DNA from: Kineococcus sp. NBC_00420
GTDB lineage: Bacteria > Actinomycetota > Actinomycetes > Actinomycetales > Kineococcaceae
DNA: 64,000 nucleotides
Assembly: GCF_036021035.1 (NCBI RefSeq)
Contig: NZ_CP107930.1
Coordinates: 4,462,006-4,526,005, forward strand
Direction: 5' to 3'
The position numbers and the translations under genes are program-made. Position 1 is the first letter of the stretch. Every line of letters starts with the position of its first letter. The notes below the pieces were generated by a model. The model was not told the origin of the DNA. It made no database searches and saw only the letters and a list, made by a program, of their open reading frames with translations. Of the stretch, positions 1 through 9,359 are shown piece after piece.

Positions 1-2238
1 CGCAGTCAGCACGTAACTGCCGCCCATGAGCTGGTCGAAGGCGTAGCCGCCGCCACCGTCGGTGCGGGTGGAGCCGACGACCTCGCCGGTCACGTCGGTC
101 AGGGTGACGAGCGCGCCCTGGACCCCGTGGTGGTTGCCGGAGTCGACGCCGTCGTGGATCTCGTGAGCCAGGACCCGGCCGGTGATGGCCGAGCGACCGG
201 AGAGCACCACGTCGCGGGTGACGGAGGTGTCACCGATCCCGACGAGGGTCGCCGAGGGGGCCACGTGGGCCGCCGCGACGATCAGCAGGTAGGTCCCGCC
301 GGTCGGCAGCGCGAGGCGGTAGGTGCCGTCCTCGCGGGTCGAGGTGCGGGCGACCTGCTGGCCGGACTGGTCGGCGAGGGTCACGACGGCACCCGGCAGC
401 GGACGCCGGTCGTGGTGGCGGACGGAACCGGACAGCGAGAGTCCGGTGTCGGTGCGGGTGGACTGAGCGGACACGCCCGTCGTCTCCTCCCGGTCGTGGT
501 GCGCGACACCGTTGAGCGTTGCGGCGGCACCGTTCACGGACCCGTTCACCGAGCCGTTCAACGGAGCGCCGTGCGCGGCACCGTTCACCGAGCTGTCGTG
601 CGAACCCTCGACCGCAGCGTGCCCGGCCGGGGAGTCCTGGACCGCCGCGGGAGCGGTGGTCGCCACCTGGGCATCCTGTCCGGTCTCCTCGCCGCCGCGC
701 AACGCCCGCTCCTTGAAGAAGAACGTGATGACGAAGGCGAAGAGGGCGAACGGGGCCGCGATGAGGAAGACCTCGGCGATCGAGGAGCCGTAGGCGGCCT
801 GGACGATGCCGCGGACGGGCTCGGGGATCGTGGCCAGGTCCGGCACCCCGGTGCTGGAACCGAGCGAGCGAGCCGCTGCGGCGGGGTCGATGCCGGCGGA
901 GCGCAGGCCCGAGGTCAGGTGGCTGGTCACGCGGTGGCCGAGGACGGCACCGAGGGCCGAGACGCCGATGGCGCCGCCGAGGCTGCGGGCGAAGGCCACG
1001 AAGGACGACGCGGAGCCGAGGTCACGGGGTTCGACGACGTTCTGGACCGCCAGCACGAGGTTCTGCATCATCATGCCGACGCCGAGGCCGACGAGGGCCA
1101 TGTACGGCGCGACGACCCAGTAGTTGGTGTCGTACTCGATGGTGCCCATGAGGCCGAGACCGACGGTGAGGAGCAGGCCGCCCACGACGAGCCAGCTCTT
1201 CCAGCGTCCGGTCTTGGTGATGAACCGGCCGGCGATGGTCGAGGACAGGAAGAGCCCGATGATCATCGGGATGGTCATGATCCCGGCCTTGGTCGGGCTG
1301 TCGCCCCGGGCGAGCTGGAAGTACTGGCCGAGGAAGATCGTGGCGGCGAACAGGGCGACACCGACGAAGAGGCTCGCGGCGGCGGAGAGGGCGATCGTCG
1401 GGTTGCGGAAGAACTTCAACGGGACGATCGGTTCCTTGGCGCGGTGCTCCGCCAGGACGGCGAGGCCCAGGAAGACGACACCCCCGGCGACCAGGGCGAC
1501 GGTCCACCAGGAGCCCCAGGCGAACTCGGTGCCGGCGAGGGAGACCCAGACGAGCAGCGCGGAGATGCCGGCGGCGAGGAGGAAGGCGCCGAGGTAGTCG
1601 ATGGAGACGGCGCGCTTGGCCTGCGGGGGCAGCTTCAGCTTGAACTGGAGCACGAAGAAGGCGATGACGGCGAAGGGGACACCGACGTAGAAGCACCAGT
1701 GCCAGGTCAGGTGCTGGGTGAGGACCCCGCCGATCAGCGGGCCCCCGACGGTGGCGAGGGCGAAGGTCGCGCCGAGGTAGCCGGAGTACCGACCGCGTTC
1801 CCGGGGGCTGACCATCGACGCCAGCACGACCTGGGTGAGGGCGAGCAGACCGCCACCGCCGATGCCCTGGAAGACGCGCAGCGTGATGAGCATGCCCATG
1901 TTGGTGGACAGACCCGCGACGACCGAGGCGATCACGTAGATGATCAGCGCCGTCTGCACGAGCAGCTTCTTGGAGAACAGGTCCGAGAGCTTGCCCCAGA
2001 TGGGGGTGGAGATCGTCGTCGCGAGCAGCGCGGCGGTGACGACCCAGGTGTAGCCGGACTCCGTGCCGTGGAGGTCGTTGACGATGGTCGGGAGGGCGTT
2101 CGAGACGACCGTCGAGGACAGGATCGCCACGAACATCCCGAGGAGCAGGCCGGACAGCGCCTCGAGGACCTCCTTGTGGGACATCTTCGGCGCGTCACTG
2201 TCGGAGTGCGTCAGGTGGGTGGGTGTCGTGGTGCTCAT
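1..2238 (-). CDS. DHA2-family MFS multidrug efflux pump with C-terminal beta-sandwich extension (3' end cut by window edge)
   Basis: The product is a drug:proton antiporter of the 14-helix DHA2 (EmrB/QacA) type in the cytoplasmic membrane. Residues 1-505 or so hold the transporter, with the family's early GKLSDLFSKK loop and a QGIGGGGL-like motif C. After the last helix (ending FFFKERALRGG) comes a low-complexity linker rich in NGSVNG repeats (about 510-585). From about 590 to the edge there are at least two copies of a carboxypeptidase-regulatory-like (Cna-B-like) fold, with GAVVTL and DGTYRLALPTGGTYLL style strands. Plain DHA2 pumps are near 500 residues, so the tail is an added module. The ATG at 2238 overlaps the stop of the upstream MarR gene (ATGA), so the two are translationally coupled and the pump is probably MarR-controlled. 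The reading frame stays open to base 1, so the C-terminus is missing here. Confidence 0.93.
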   Translation of the reverse strand, partial: MSTTTPTHLTHSDSDAPKMSHKEVLEALSGLLLGMFVAILSSTVVSNALPTIVNDLHGTESGYTWVVTAALLATTISTPIWGKLSDLFSKKLLVQTALIIYVIASVVAGLSTNMGMLITLRVFQGIGGGGLLALTQVVLASMVSPRERGRYSGYLGATFALATVGGPLIGGVLTQHLTWHWCFYVGVPFAVIAFFVLQFKLKLPPQAKRAVSIDYLGAFLLAAGISALLVWVSLAGTEFAWGSWWTVALVAGGVVFLGLAVLAEHRAKEPIVPLKFFRNPTIALSAAASLFVGVALFAATIFLGQYFQLARGDSPTKAGIMTIPMIIGLFLSSTIAGRFITKTGRWKSWLVVGGLLLTVGLGLMGTIEYDTNYWVVAPYMALVGLGVGMMMQNLVLAVQNVVEPRDLGSASSFVAFARSLGGAIGVSALGAVLGHRVTSHLTSGLRSAGIDPAAAARSLGSSTGVPDLATIPEPVRGIVQAAYGSSIAEVFLIAAPFALFAFVITFFFKERALRGGEETGQDAQVATTAPAAVQDSPAGHAAVEGSHDSSVNGAAHGAPLNGSVNGSVNGAAATLNGVAHHDREETTGVSAQSTRTDTGLSLSGSVRHHDRRPLPGAVVTLADQSGQQVARTSTREDGTYRLALPTGGTYLLIVAAAHVAPSATLVGIGDTSVTRDVVLSGRSAITGRVLAHEIHDGVDSGNHHGVQGALVTLTDVTGEVVGSTRTDGGGGYAFDQLMGGSYVLTA

Positions 2239-2735
2239 GCGTTCGCCTGCAACTCTTTCTCCCGCTCTGGAAGGAGCTCGGTGTTCTCCGGCGACGCTGC
2301 CGCTGACGTGGTGACCGCGCAACCTGCGGTGGCGGTCGTGGCGAGTTTCCCGAGGAGCCGGGTGAGGTCGCCGACCTCGTGGTCGGGCCAGTCGTCGAGG
2401 CGCTCGACGAGCTTGCCGACGATGGCCCGGCGGTGGTGGCGGAGTTCCTCGACACCCTCGGCGCTGACGGTCAGCCGCTGCGAGCGGCCGTCGTCGGGGT
2501 CGGGGGCGGAGTCGAGGAACCCTTTCTGCCGCAGGTGGGTCACCTGTCGGCTGACGGTGGAGAGGTCGAGCGAGAGGTGCTCGGCGACCTCGCTGATGCG
2601 CAGGGAACCCCGCTGGTGCACGACGGCCAGCGTCGCGATCGCGGGGGTGTTCAGCGTGCCGACGAGCGTGCGGCGTGCGCGGAGCAGGTCCGGGAACACG
2701 TCGACGAGCGCGGCACACGCGTGAGGTGTGGCCAT
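2235..2735 (-). CDS. MarR-family transcriptional regulator of the adjacent efflux pump
   Basis: This is a 166-residue winged-helix regulator. The MarR core is clear: [27 protein letters not shown] as recognition helices, followed by the wing [16 protein letters not shown], with dimerisation helices on both sides. I chose the ATG at 2735 ([11 protein letters not shown]) because a GAAGG ribosome site lies just before it. A longer frame back to 2795 would run through the promoter and operator. The stop overlaps the start of the DHA2 pump, so the pair forms an operon, a common layout for MarR-repressed multidrug pumps. A palindrome over the likely -35 box upstream suggests autorepression. The inducing ligand cannot be read from the sequence. 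Confidence 0.93.
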   Translation of the reverse strand: MATPHACAALVDVFPDLLRARRTLVGTLNTPAIATLAVVHQRGSLRISEVAEHLSLDLSTVSRQVTHLRQKGFLDSAPDPDDGRSQRLTVSAEGVEELRHHRRAIVGKLVERLDDWPDHEVGDLTRLLGKLATTATAGCAVTTSAAASPENTELLPEREKELQANA

Positions 2736-2769
2736 GTCGACCTTCAAGCTCGGTTGGTGTGTGCAAGCA

Positions 2770-2801
2770 ACGATATGCCCGGATGGTTGCAGCATGCAAC
2801 C
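2770..2801 (-). promoter_or_regulatory. Promoter and MarR operator for the marR-efflux operon
   Basis: On the minus strand there is a -35 TTGCAT (2799-2794), an 18-base spacer and a -10 TATCGT (2775-2770). A dyad, GGTTGCA / TGCAACC with a 3-base centre (2785-2801), covers the -35 box. TTGCA-type inverted repeats are typical MarR operators, so binding here should block transcription of the regulator and pump. Confidence 0.6.
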
Positions 2802-2841
2802 CCGAGGTCCCCCAGGAGTCGTCGTCGAGGGGGAGGGAAGG

Positions 2842-3270
2842 TCAGATCAGGGCGTTGAGGCGGCCGAGGAGGGTGGCGAGCTCGGCCATGTCGTCCTCGG
2901 GCCAGCCCTCGAGGCGGGAGTGCAGGCGCTGCCGGCGGGCCGAGCGCGCCGCGTGCACCTTCTCCAGGCCCTCGGGGGAGAGGGTCAGCCGCACGGCGCG
3001 CCCGTCCGTGGGGTCGGCTTCGCGGGTCACCAGCCCGAGGCGTTCGAGGAGCTGGACCTGGCGCGACAGGGTGGGCTTGCCGATCCCGAAGAAGGTCGCG
3101 AGGTCGGAGGGGCGGGTCTCGCCGACGTCGTCGAGGCGGACGAGCAGGCTGTACGCCTCGGGTTCGAGGTCGGGGTGCACGCTGCGCGCGGTCTCCCGGT
3201 TGATCGCGCGTGAACGGCGCAACAGCACGGCGAGTTCGCGTTCCAGTGCTTCGGCAGGGCCCGTGACCAT
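2842..3270 (-). CDS. MarR-family transcriptional regulator
   Basis: This 142-residue MarR protein has a winged helix ([23 protein letters not shown]) and a wing with [16 protein letters not shown], closely matching the layout of the neighbouring regulator, so the two may be old duplicates. The ATG at 3270 has no good ribosome site. Instead a -10-like TAGGTT (minus strand, 3282-3277) lies exactly six bases before the ATG, so the mRNA is probably leaderless. It is transcribed away from padR and lies about 100 bp before the next MarR promoter. Its target is unknown; the efflux pump, padR or a distant gene are all possible. Confidence 0.9.
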   Translation of the reverse strand: MVTGPAEALERELAVLLRRSRAINRETARSVHPDLEPEAYSLLVRLDDVGETRPSDLATFFGIGKPTLSRQVQLLERLGLVTREADPTDGRAVRLTLSPEGLEKVHAARSARRQRLHSRLEGWPEDDMAELATLLGRLNALI

Positions 3271-3336
3271 CCGAGGAACCTACCGGTCCGCGCGGGGCGG
3301 CACGTGCCACGCACCCGACGCGCCGGGCCGGGTGGC

Positions 3337-3394
3337 TTGTCCAGGGCTCTCGGTCCCCGTACTGTCCCCACCGATGCATCGAACCGATGCATCG
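3337..3394 (+). promoter_or_regulatory. padR-ino1 promoter with tandem palindromic PadR operator
   Basis: A -35 TTGTCC (3337-3342), a 17-base spacer and a -10 TACTGT (3360-3365) are followed by two perfect 10-bp palindromes CGATGCATCG at 3372-3381 and 3385-3394, spaced 13 bp centre to centre. They sit at the expected transcription start. PadR proteins bind ATG(C/T)AT-like dyads, so autorepression by the first gene of the operon is likely. Confidence 0.65.
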
Positions 3395-3407
3395 GAACGG
3401 AGAACCT

Positions 3408-3980
3408 GTGGTCCGCAAACGCGGCGACGTCCTGCTCCTCGCGGTCCTGGCGCTGTTGGCCGACGGCCCGCTACACGGCTACGAGGTCCGCAAACGTCTC
3501 GACCTGCGCCTCGGTGTGTTCCGGGCGCTGTCCTACGGAACGCTCTACCCCGCGTTGCGCGCCCTGCAGGCCGGTGGCTGCATCACCGAGACGACCGAGG
3601 AACGCATCCCGGGCACCGTCAGCCCGAAGCGGGCGCGCGTCGTCTACGAGATCACCCGCCACGGCAAGGACCGGCTCGGGCAGATGCTCGAGGAGTCCGG
3701 TCCCGACGCGTGGGAGGACGACGCGTTCGGCGTCCACTTCGCCCTCTTCACCCGGGTCGCCCCGCGCACGCGGTTGCGCATCCTCGAAGGCCGCCGGGCC
3801 CGTCTGCTGGAACGCCTCGAGCAGATGAACCGCTCCATCGACCGCACCCAGGCCCAGCTCGACTCCTACGCCCTCGAGGCGCAGCGGCACGGCCTGGAGA
3901 CCGTCCGCAGCGAGGTCGACTGGCTCGAACGCCTCATCTCCGCAGAGCACCACCCCGAGAAACCAGAGGAGAACCCCTGA
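3408..3980 (+). CDS. PadR-family transcriptional regulator upstream of ino1
   Basis: The protein has a PadR winged helix at its start ([24 protein letters not shown], then [16 protein letters not shown] and the wing with [13 protein letters not shown]) and a C-terminal coiled dimerisation region ([20 protein letters not shown]). I start it at GTG 3408 because GGAG lies just upstream and because the earlier in-frame ATG at 3387 falls inside the operator palindrome. The stop shares one base with the ino1 start (TGATG). A PadR gene before ino1 is also found in mycobacteria (Rv0047c-Rv0046c), so control of inositol synthesis is a reasonable inference. The effector is not known. Confidence 0.92.
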   Translation: MVRKRGDVLLLAVLALLADGPLHGYEVRKRLDLRLGVFRALSYGTLYPALRALQAGGCITETTEERIPGTVSPKRARVVYEITRHGKDRLGQMLEESGPDAWEDDAFGVHFALFTRVAPRTRLRILEGRRARLLERLEQMNRSIDRTQAQLDSYALEAQRHGLETVRSEVDWLERLISAEHHPEKPEENP

Positions 3981-5062
3981 TGGCAGGACCCATCCGCGTC
4001 GCGATCGTCGGCGTCGGCAACTGCGCCGCCTCGCTCGTCCAGGGCGTGCACTACTACCGCGACGCCGACCCGACGCAGAGCGTCCCCGGTCTCATGCACG
4101 TCCAGTTCGGCGACTACCACGTGCGCGACATCGAGTTCGTCGCCGCGTTCGACGTCGACGACAAGAAGGTCGGCACCGACCTCGCCGACGCCATCGGCGC
4201 CAGCGAGAACAACACCATCAAGATCTGCGACGTCCCGACCACCGGGGTGACCGTCCAGCGCGGCCCCACCCTCGACGGCCTCGGGAAGTACTACCGCGAG
4301 ACCATCACCGAGTCCGACGCCGAACCCGTCGACGTCGTCGCCGCGCTGCGCGAGGCGAAGGCCGACGTCCTCGTCTGCTACCTGCCCGTCGGTTCCGAGG
4401 ACGCGGCGATGTTCTACGCCCAGGCCGCGATCGACGCGCACGTCGCCTTCGTCAACGCGCTGCCCGTCTTCATCGCCGGCACCCCGGAGTGGGCGCAGAA
4501 GTTCACCGACGCCGGTGTCCCGATCGTCGGCGACGACATCAAGTCCCAGGTCGGTGCGACCATCACCCACCGGGTCCTCGCGAAGCTGCTCGAGGACCGC
4601 GGCATCAAGCTGGAACGCACCTACCAGCTGAACGTCGGCGGCAACATGGACTTCAAGAACATGCTGGAACGCGACCGGCTGGAGTCGAAGAAGATCTCCA
4701 AGACCCAGGCCGTCACGTCGAACGTGCACGCCGACTTCGGCACCCGCAACGTCCACATCGGTCCCAGCGACTACGTCCAGTGGCTCGACGACCGCAAGTG
4801 GGCCTACGTCCGCCTCGAGGGCAAGGCCTTCGGCGACGTCCCGCTGAACCTGGAGTACAAGCTCGAGGTCTGGGACTCCCCGAACTCCGCCGGCGTCATC
4901 ATCGACGCCGTCCGGGCCGCGAAGATCGGTCTGGACCGGGGGATCGGCGGTCCGCTGCTGTCCCCGTCGGCGTACTTCATGAAGTCCCCGCCGCAGCAGC
5001 GCGACGACGAGGCCGGCCGCCACGGCGTCGAGGCGTTCATCGCGGGCACCGTCGACCGCTGA
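3980..5062 (+). CDS. ino1: Inositol-3-phosphate synthase
   Basis: The enzyme converts glucose 6-phosphate to 1L-myo-inositol 1-phosphate with bound NAD. In actinobacteria this is the first step to phosphatidylinositol and to mycothiol. The 360-residue length fits the short actinobacterial form. Residues 6-13 (VAIVGVGN) form the NAD-binding turn, [11 protein letters not shown] and [12 protein letters not shown] are conserved family blocks, and [10 protein letters not shown] carries catalytic lysines. The ATG overlaps the padR stop, so translation is coupled. A strong hairpin follows the stop and separates the gene from convergent valS. Confidence 0.97.
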   Translation: MAGPIRVAIVGVGNCAASLVQGVHYYRDADPTQSVPGLMHVQFGDYHVRDIEFVAAFDVDDKKVGTDLADAIGASENNTIKICDVPTTGVTVQRGPTLDGLGKYYRETITESDAEPVDVVAALREAKADVLVCYLPVGSEDAAMFYAQAAIDAHVAFVNALPVFIAGTPEWAQKFTDAGVPIVGDDIKSQVGATITHRVLAKLLEDRGIKLERTYQLNVGGNMDFKNMLERDRLESKKISKTQAVTSNVHADFGTRNVHIGPSDYVQWLDDRKWAYVRLEGKAFGDVPLNLEYKLEVWDSPNSAGVIIDAVRAAKIGLDRGIGGPLLSPSAYFMKSPPQQRDDEAGRHGVEAFIAGTVDR

Positions 5063-5069
5063 CCCCCAC

Positions 5070-5112
5070 CGATCCGTGATCTTGCCGGGGTTCCCAGCAA
5101 GATCACGGATCG
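5070..5112. terminator. Bidirectional hairpin between ino1 and valS
   Basis: A perfect 16-bp stem (5070-5085 with 5097-5112; arms begin CGATCCGTGATC) encloses an 11-base loop. It lies between two convergent genes and has no T-tract, so it may act in either direction or as an mRNA end-stabiliser. Its sequence resembles the hairpins at 29621-29675 and 34432-34478. Confidence 0.6.
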
Positions 5113-5114
5113 GG

Positions 5115-7736
5115 TCAGACGGTGGGGGCGATCTCCGCCTTCGCCGTCAGGGTCTCCGCACCCTCGACGACCTCCCAGCTGATCGAGGCCGCGCGCGAGG
5201 CGGCCAGCAGGTCACCCTCGGCGCGACGAGCGGCCTCCACGAGCGCGGCCGGACCGGACAGGGTGGCCGCGGTGAGCGGGGTCTTCTGCGAGACCTTGGC
5301 CTCGCTCTTCACCTTGCGCAGCGCCGAGAGCGCCTGCCCCGCAGCGGAGAGCACGCCGAGCGCACCGTCGTCGGTCGCCCCCAGGTCGTCCAGGACGGGC
5401 CAGGCGCTGGTGTGCACCGAGCCGTCCTGCCACCACGACCAGACCTCCTCGGCCGCGTAGGGCAGGAACGGCGCGAACAGGCGCAGCAGCGTCCGCAACG
5501 CGATCGCCGCCGTCGCCCGGGCGCTGGCCGCGGCCACCGGACCGCGGGAACCGTAGGCGCGGTCCTTGACCAGCTCCACCCAGTCGTCGCAGAAGTTCCA
5601 GAAGAACTTCTCGGTCACGTCCAGCGCACTCGCGTGGTCGTAGCGCTCGAACGCCTCGGTGGCCTGGCGCACCACGACGGACAACCCCGCGAGCACGCTC
5701 GCGTCGATCGGTTCGCTCACCGCGGCGGGCTCCGCCGCCGTGCCGCGCTCGACCCCGAGCCCGAGGACGAACTTCGAGGCGTTCAGCAGCTTCATCGCCA
5801 ACCGGCGCCCGATCTTCATCTGGCCGGTGTCGAACGTCGCGTCGGTGCCCAGCCGGGAGGACGCGGCCCAGTAGCGCACGGCGTCGGAGCCGAACTCCTC
5901 CAGCAGCGCCAACGGGGTGACGACGTTGCCCTTGGACTTCGACATCTTCTTGCGGTCGGGGTCGAGGATCCAGCCCGAGAGCGCCGTCCGCGCCCAGGGC
6001 AGACCGCCGAACTCCAGGTGCGAACGCACCACGGTGGAGAACAGCCAGGTGCGGATGATGTCCTGGCCCTGCGGGCGCAGGTCCATCGGGTAGACCCGGG
6101 AGAAGAGGTCCTCGTCCCGTTCCCAGCCGCCGGCCAGCAGCGGGGTCAGCGACGACGTCGCCCAGGTGTCCATCACGTCGGGGTCGGCGGCGAAACCACC
6201 CGGCACCCCGCGCTGGTCCTCGGTGAAACCGGGAGCGGCCTCCGCCGCCGGGTCCACCGGCAGCGCTGACTCCTCGGGGACGATCGGGGAGTCGTAGACG
6301 GGTTCACCGTCGGCGTCGAGGCGGTACCAGACCGGGAACGGCACCCCGAAGAAGCGCTGACGCGAGATCAGCCAGTCCCCGTTGAGCCCCGTGACCCAGT
6401 GGTCGTAGCGGTGCTTCATGTGCTCGGGGTGCCAGGCCAGCTCCCCACCGCGGGCGAGCAGCGCCGAGCGCAGGTCGGTGTCGCGGCCCCCGTTGCGCAG
6501 GTACCACTGACGGGTCGAGACGATCTCGAGCGGGCGGTCGCCCTTCTCGTAGTACTTCACCGGGTGCGTGATCTTCTTCGGCTCCCCGACCATGTCGCCG
6601 GAGGCCTGCAGGGCCTCGACGACGGCCTTCTGCGCGCTGAACACCGTCGCGCCGGCGATGCTCTCGTAGAACCCGCCCTCCGACAACCACGCGGGGGTCT
6701 CGCGCAGCAGGCGCCCGTCGCGCCCGATCACGGCGCGGTTGGGCAGCTGCAGCTCGCGCCACCAGGTGATGTCGGTCGTGTCGCCGAAGGTGCAGATCAT
6801 CGCGATCCCGGACCCCTTCTCGGGGTCGGCCAGCCGGTGCGCCACGACGGGGACCTCCACGCCGAACAGCGGCGTCGTCACCGTCTTCCCGAACAGCGGC
6901 TGGTAGCGCTCGTCGTCGGGGTGGGCGACGAGGGCCACGCAGGCCGGCAGCAGCACCGGGCGGGTCGTCTCGATGTAGACCGTCTCGCCGCCGTCGGTGG
7001 GGGTGAACCCGATCCGGTGGTAGGCGCCCTCGGTGTCCTTGTCCTCCAGCTCGGCCTGCGCGACGGCCGTGCGGAACGTCGTGTCCCACAGCGTCGGTGC
7101 CTGCTGGGAGTAGGCCTCGCCGCGCGCGAGGTTGCGCAGGAAGGCGCGCTGGGCCGTGGCCCGCGAGGTCGCCGAGATCGTGGAGTAGGTGTGCGACCAG
7201 TCCACCGAGAGGCCCAGACGGCGCCAGAGCGACTCGAAGACCTGCTCGTCCTCGGCCGTCAGCCGGTCGCAGAGCTCGACGAAGTTGCGCCGCGAGATCT
7301 GGACGAAGTCGCGGTCGTTCTTCGGGGCCTTCTCCGGCGGCACGAACGAGGCGTCGTAGGGCAGCGTCGGGTCGCAGCGCACGCCGTAGTAGTTCTGCAC
7401 CCGGCGTTCGGTCGGCAGGCCGTTGTCGTCCCAGCCCATCGGGTAAAAGACGGACTTGCCGCGCATGCGCTGGAAGCGCGCGACGACGTCGGTGTGGGTG
7501 TAGCTGAAGACGTGCCCGACGTGCAGCGAACCGGACACCGTCGGCGGCGGGGTGTCGATGGAGTAGACGTCGGCGCGCTGGGAGGTGCGGTCGAAGGCGT
7601 AGGTGCCCTCCTCCTGCCACGTCGGGGCCCAGCGCTCCTCCAGCCCGTCCACCGTGGGACGGTCGGGTACCTCGACACCGGGCGCGACGTTCGTCTGGAA
7701 CTGGGGTGCGGGCGCTGCGGGCGTGGCGTCGGACAT
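5115..7736 (-). CDS. valS: Valyl-tRNA synthetase
   Basis: This class I synthetase charges tRNA-Val with valine. It is 873 residues, the usual bacterial length. The HIGH signature is HVGH at residues 72-75, preceded by PPPTVSGSL, and KMSKS is found near residue 600 (RKKMSKSKGNV). The editing domain and the tRNA anticodon-binding domain (FWNFCDDWVELVKDRAYG) follow in order, ending in a short coiled arm rich in Ala, Lys and Glu. I start at ATG 7736 (MSDATPAAPA); an upstream in-frame ATG at 7778 adds an unconserved stretch. No T-box is visible upstream, in contrast to ileS. In many actinobacteria valS directly precedes folC; here it does not. Confidence 0.97.
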   Translation of the reverse strand: MSDATPAAPAPQFQTNVAPGVEVPDRPTVDGLEERWAPTWQEEGTYAFDRTSQRADVYSIDTPPPTVSGSLHVGHVFSYTHTDVVARFQRMRGKSVFYPMGWDDNGLPTERRVQNYYGVRCDPTLPYDASFVPPEKAPKNDRDFVQISRRNFVELCDRLTAEDEQVFESLWRRLGLSVDWSHTYSTISATSRATAQRAFLRNLARGEAYSQQAPTLWDTTFRTAVAQAELEDKDTEGAYHRIGFTPTDGGETVYIETTRPVLLPACVALVAHPDDERYQPLFGKTVTTPLFGVEVPVVAHRLADPEKGSGIAMICTFGDTTDITWWRELQLPNRAVIGRDGRLLRETPAWLSEGGFYESIAGATVFSAQKAVVEALQASGDMVGEPKKITHPVKYYEKGDRPLEIVSTRQWYLRNGGRDTDLRSALLARGGELAWHPEHMKHRYDHWVTGLNGDWLISRQRFFGVPFPVWYRLDADGEPVYDSPIVPEESALPVDPAAEAAPGFTEDQRGVPGGFAADPDVMDTWATSSLTPLLAGGWERDEDLFSRVYPMDLRPQGQDIIRTWLFSTVVRSHLEFGGLPWARTALSGWILDPDRKKMSKSKGNVVTPLALLEEFGSDAVRYWAASSRLGTDATFDTGQMKIGRRLAMKLLNASKFVLGLGVERGTAAEPAAVSEPIDASVLAGLSVVVRQATEAFERYDHASALDVTEKFFWNFCDDWVELVKDRAYGSRGPVAAASARATAAIALRTLLRLFAPFLPYAAEEVWSWWQDGSVHTSAWPVLDDLGATDDGALGVLSAAGQALSALRKVKSEAKVSQKTPLTAATLSGPAALVEAARRAEGDLLAASRAASISWEVVEGAETLTAKAEIAPTV

Positions 7737-7786
7737 GACCCCATCATTCCAGCCGCGACCGGCCCCCCGCTCCGGCACCCGATCCG

Positions 7787-9307
7787 GTGACGGGGACTGA
7801 AGCTGCGCCCGGGACGCGCCGATGCTGCGGTATGTCTCCCGCCCGCCGCCTGCTGCCGTGGCAGGCCTACGCCGCCGGTGGTGCGCTCGCCGCCGGCGTG
7901 GGTGTCGCGCTGCCGGCGGGACTGCCGAACGACGTCCTGTTCTCGGTGGTCAGCATCTCCGCCGCCGTGGCGACGGCGCTCGGGACGCGCCTGCACCGAC
8001 CGCAGCGGGCCTCGGCCTGGTGGCTCCTGGCCGGCGGTCTGCTGGCCTGGGCGCTGGGTGACACCTCCTACGCCGTCTGCTACACCTGGCTGGGCTGGGA
8101 CGCCTTCCCCAGCGTGCCCGACGCCTTCTACCTGCTGGCCTACCCCCTGATCGCCGTCGCGATGCTGCGGATGGCGCGCCAGGCCCGGCCCGGGGCGGAC
8201 CGCGAGGGCGTCATCGACGCCGCGATCCTCGCCGTCGGCTTCGGGCTGCTGTCCTGGACCTTCCTCGTGCGCCCCGCCCTGGCCGCCCTGCCGCAGGACC
8301 TGCCCGCCGGACTCGTCTCGCTGGCCTACCCCGTGGGCGACGTCCTCCTGCTGGCGATGCTGGTGCGCGTCCTGAGCGCGGCCGGGCCCCGCTCGGCCGC
8401 GGCCGGCCTGCTGTGCGGGGCCGCGACCCTCATGCTGACGGCCGACACGCTCTGGCAGTACTCCGACGCCTACGCCACCCTGAACGACACCTGGGTCGAC
8501 CTGGCCTTCACCAGCTCCTACGTGCTGTGGGGGGCGGCCGCCCTGCACCCCTCCATGCGTCGCCTCTCCGACCCCTCACCCAGCAGCCGGCACGAGTTCA
8601 GCCCGCTGCGCCTGGCCGTCCTCACCGGCGCCAGCCTCCTCGCCCCCGGCACCCTGGCCCTGCAGCTGGTCCTCGGCCTGCCGACCGAGGGCTGGGCGGT
8701 CGTCGTCGGCGCCACCACCCTGTTCCTGCTCGTGGTGGCCCGGATGTCGACCCTGCTGCGCCGGCTGCGCGAGCAGACCGACCTGCTGGGCGACCTCGCG
8801 CGCACCGACCCCCTCACCGGCCTGCTCAACCGTCGCAGCGCCGACGCCGAGCTGCAGCGGGCGCAGGAGCGGGCCCGGGGCGAGGGGGTCCCCCTCGTCG
8901 TCGCCCTGCTCGACCTCGACCACTTCAAGGCCTTCAACGACACCTACGGCCACCCCGCCGGTGACGCCCTCCTCGTGGGGGCGGCGACCGCCTGGACCAC
9001 CGCGCTGGCCGGGACGGGGGCGCAGCTCGCGCGGTGGGGCGGGGAGGAGTTCCTCCTCGTCATCACCGGGTGGGAGCCCGCGCGCGTCGAGCTGCTGCTG
9101 GACGAGCTGCGCGCGGTGGTGCCCGCGGGGCAGGCGTTCTCGGCGGGCCTGGCCGGCTGGGACGGGCGCGAGGAGACCGGCGTCCTCGTCGGCCGGGCTG
9201 ACGAGGCCCTCTACGCTGCCAAGCACGCCGGGCGCGCCTGCAGCCGCACCGCCGTCGCACACCGCCCCGAGCCGCAACCGGGGGAGTACTCGCGCCCCAG
9301 CGCCTGA
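7787..9307 (+). CDS. Membrane-bound diguanylate cyclase (GGDEF domain)
   Basis: The protein is predicted to make cyclic di-GMP from two GTP. The N-terminal 300 residues or so are hydrophobic with about eight to nine membrane segments and no recognisable periplasmic sensor, so they form an integral membrane sensor. The GGDEF domain starts at ARTDPLTGLLNRR and has an intact active site GGEEF (around residue 418 counted from GTG 7787). The product-inhibition RxxD motif is absent upstream of GGEEF, so feedback through the I-site is unlikely. No EAL domain is fused. The start is uncertain: GTG 7787 or ATG 7832, which begins MSPARRLLPW just before the first helix. The gene stands alone between valS and the acyl-CoA ligase. 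Confidence 0.92.
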   Translation: MTGTEAAPGTRRCCGMSPARRLLPWQAYAAGGALAAGVGVALPAGLPNDVLFSVVSISAAVATALGTRLHRPQRASAWWLLAGGLLAWALGDTSYAVCYTWLGWDAFPSVPDAFYLLAYPLIAVAMLRMARQARPGADREGVIDAAILAVGFGLLSWTFLVRPALAALPQDLPAGLVSLAYPVGDVLLLAMLVRVLSAAGPRSAAAGLLCGAATLMLTADTLWQYSDAYATLNDTWVDLAFTSSYVLWGAAALHPSMRRLSDPSPSSRHEFSPLRLAVLTGASLLAPGTLALQLVLGLPTEGWAVVVGATTLFLLVVARMSTLLRRLREQTDLLGDLARTDPLTGLLNRRSADAELQRAQERARGEGVPLVVALLDLDHFKAFNDTYGHPAGDALLVGAATAWTTALAGTGAQLARWGGEEFLLVITGWEPARVELLLDELRAVVPAGQAFSAGLAGWDGREETGVLVGRADEALYAAKHAGRACSRTAVAHRPEPQPGEYSRPSA

Positions 9308-9359
9308 GGTGTGTGAAACTCGCAGGAACACGCGGCCGACGACGTCTGCAGGAGTTCCG

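Noticed and set aside
127..2724. Long plus-strand open frame of 865 codons
   Set aside because: It is antisense to the DHA2 pump and MarR gene, has Gly/Asp/Arg-rich low-complexity composition and no domain; it reflects the third-position GC bias of the true genes.
2675..5062. N-terminally extended Ino1 of 795 residues
   Set aside because: The extra 435 residues run through padR in another frame; homology starts at the ATG at 3980.
7787..9307. Product-inhibition site (RxxD) in the diguanylate cyclase
   Set aside because: The residues five positions before GGEEF do not form RxxD, so I do not claim feedback inhibition.
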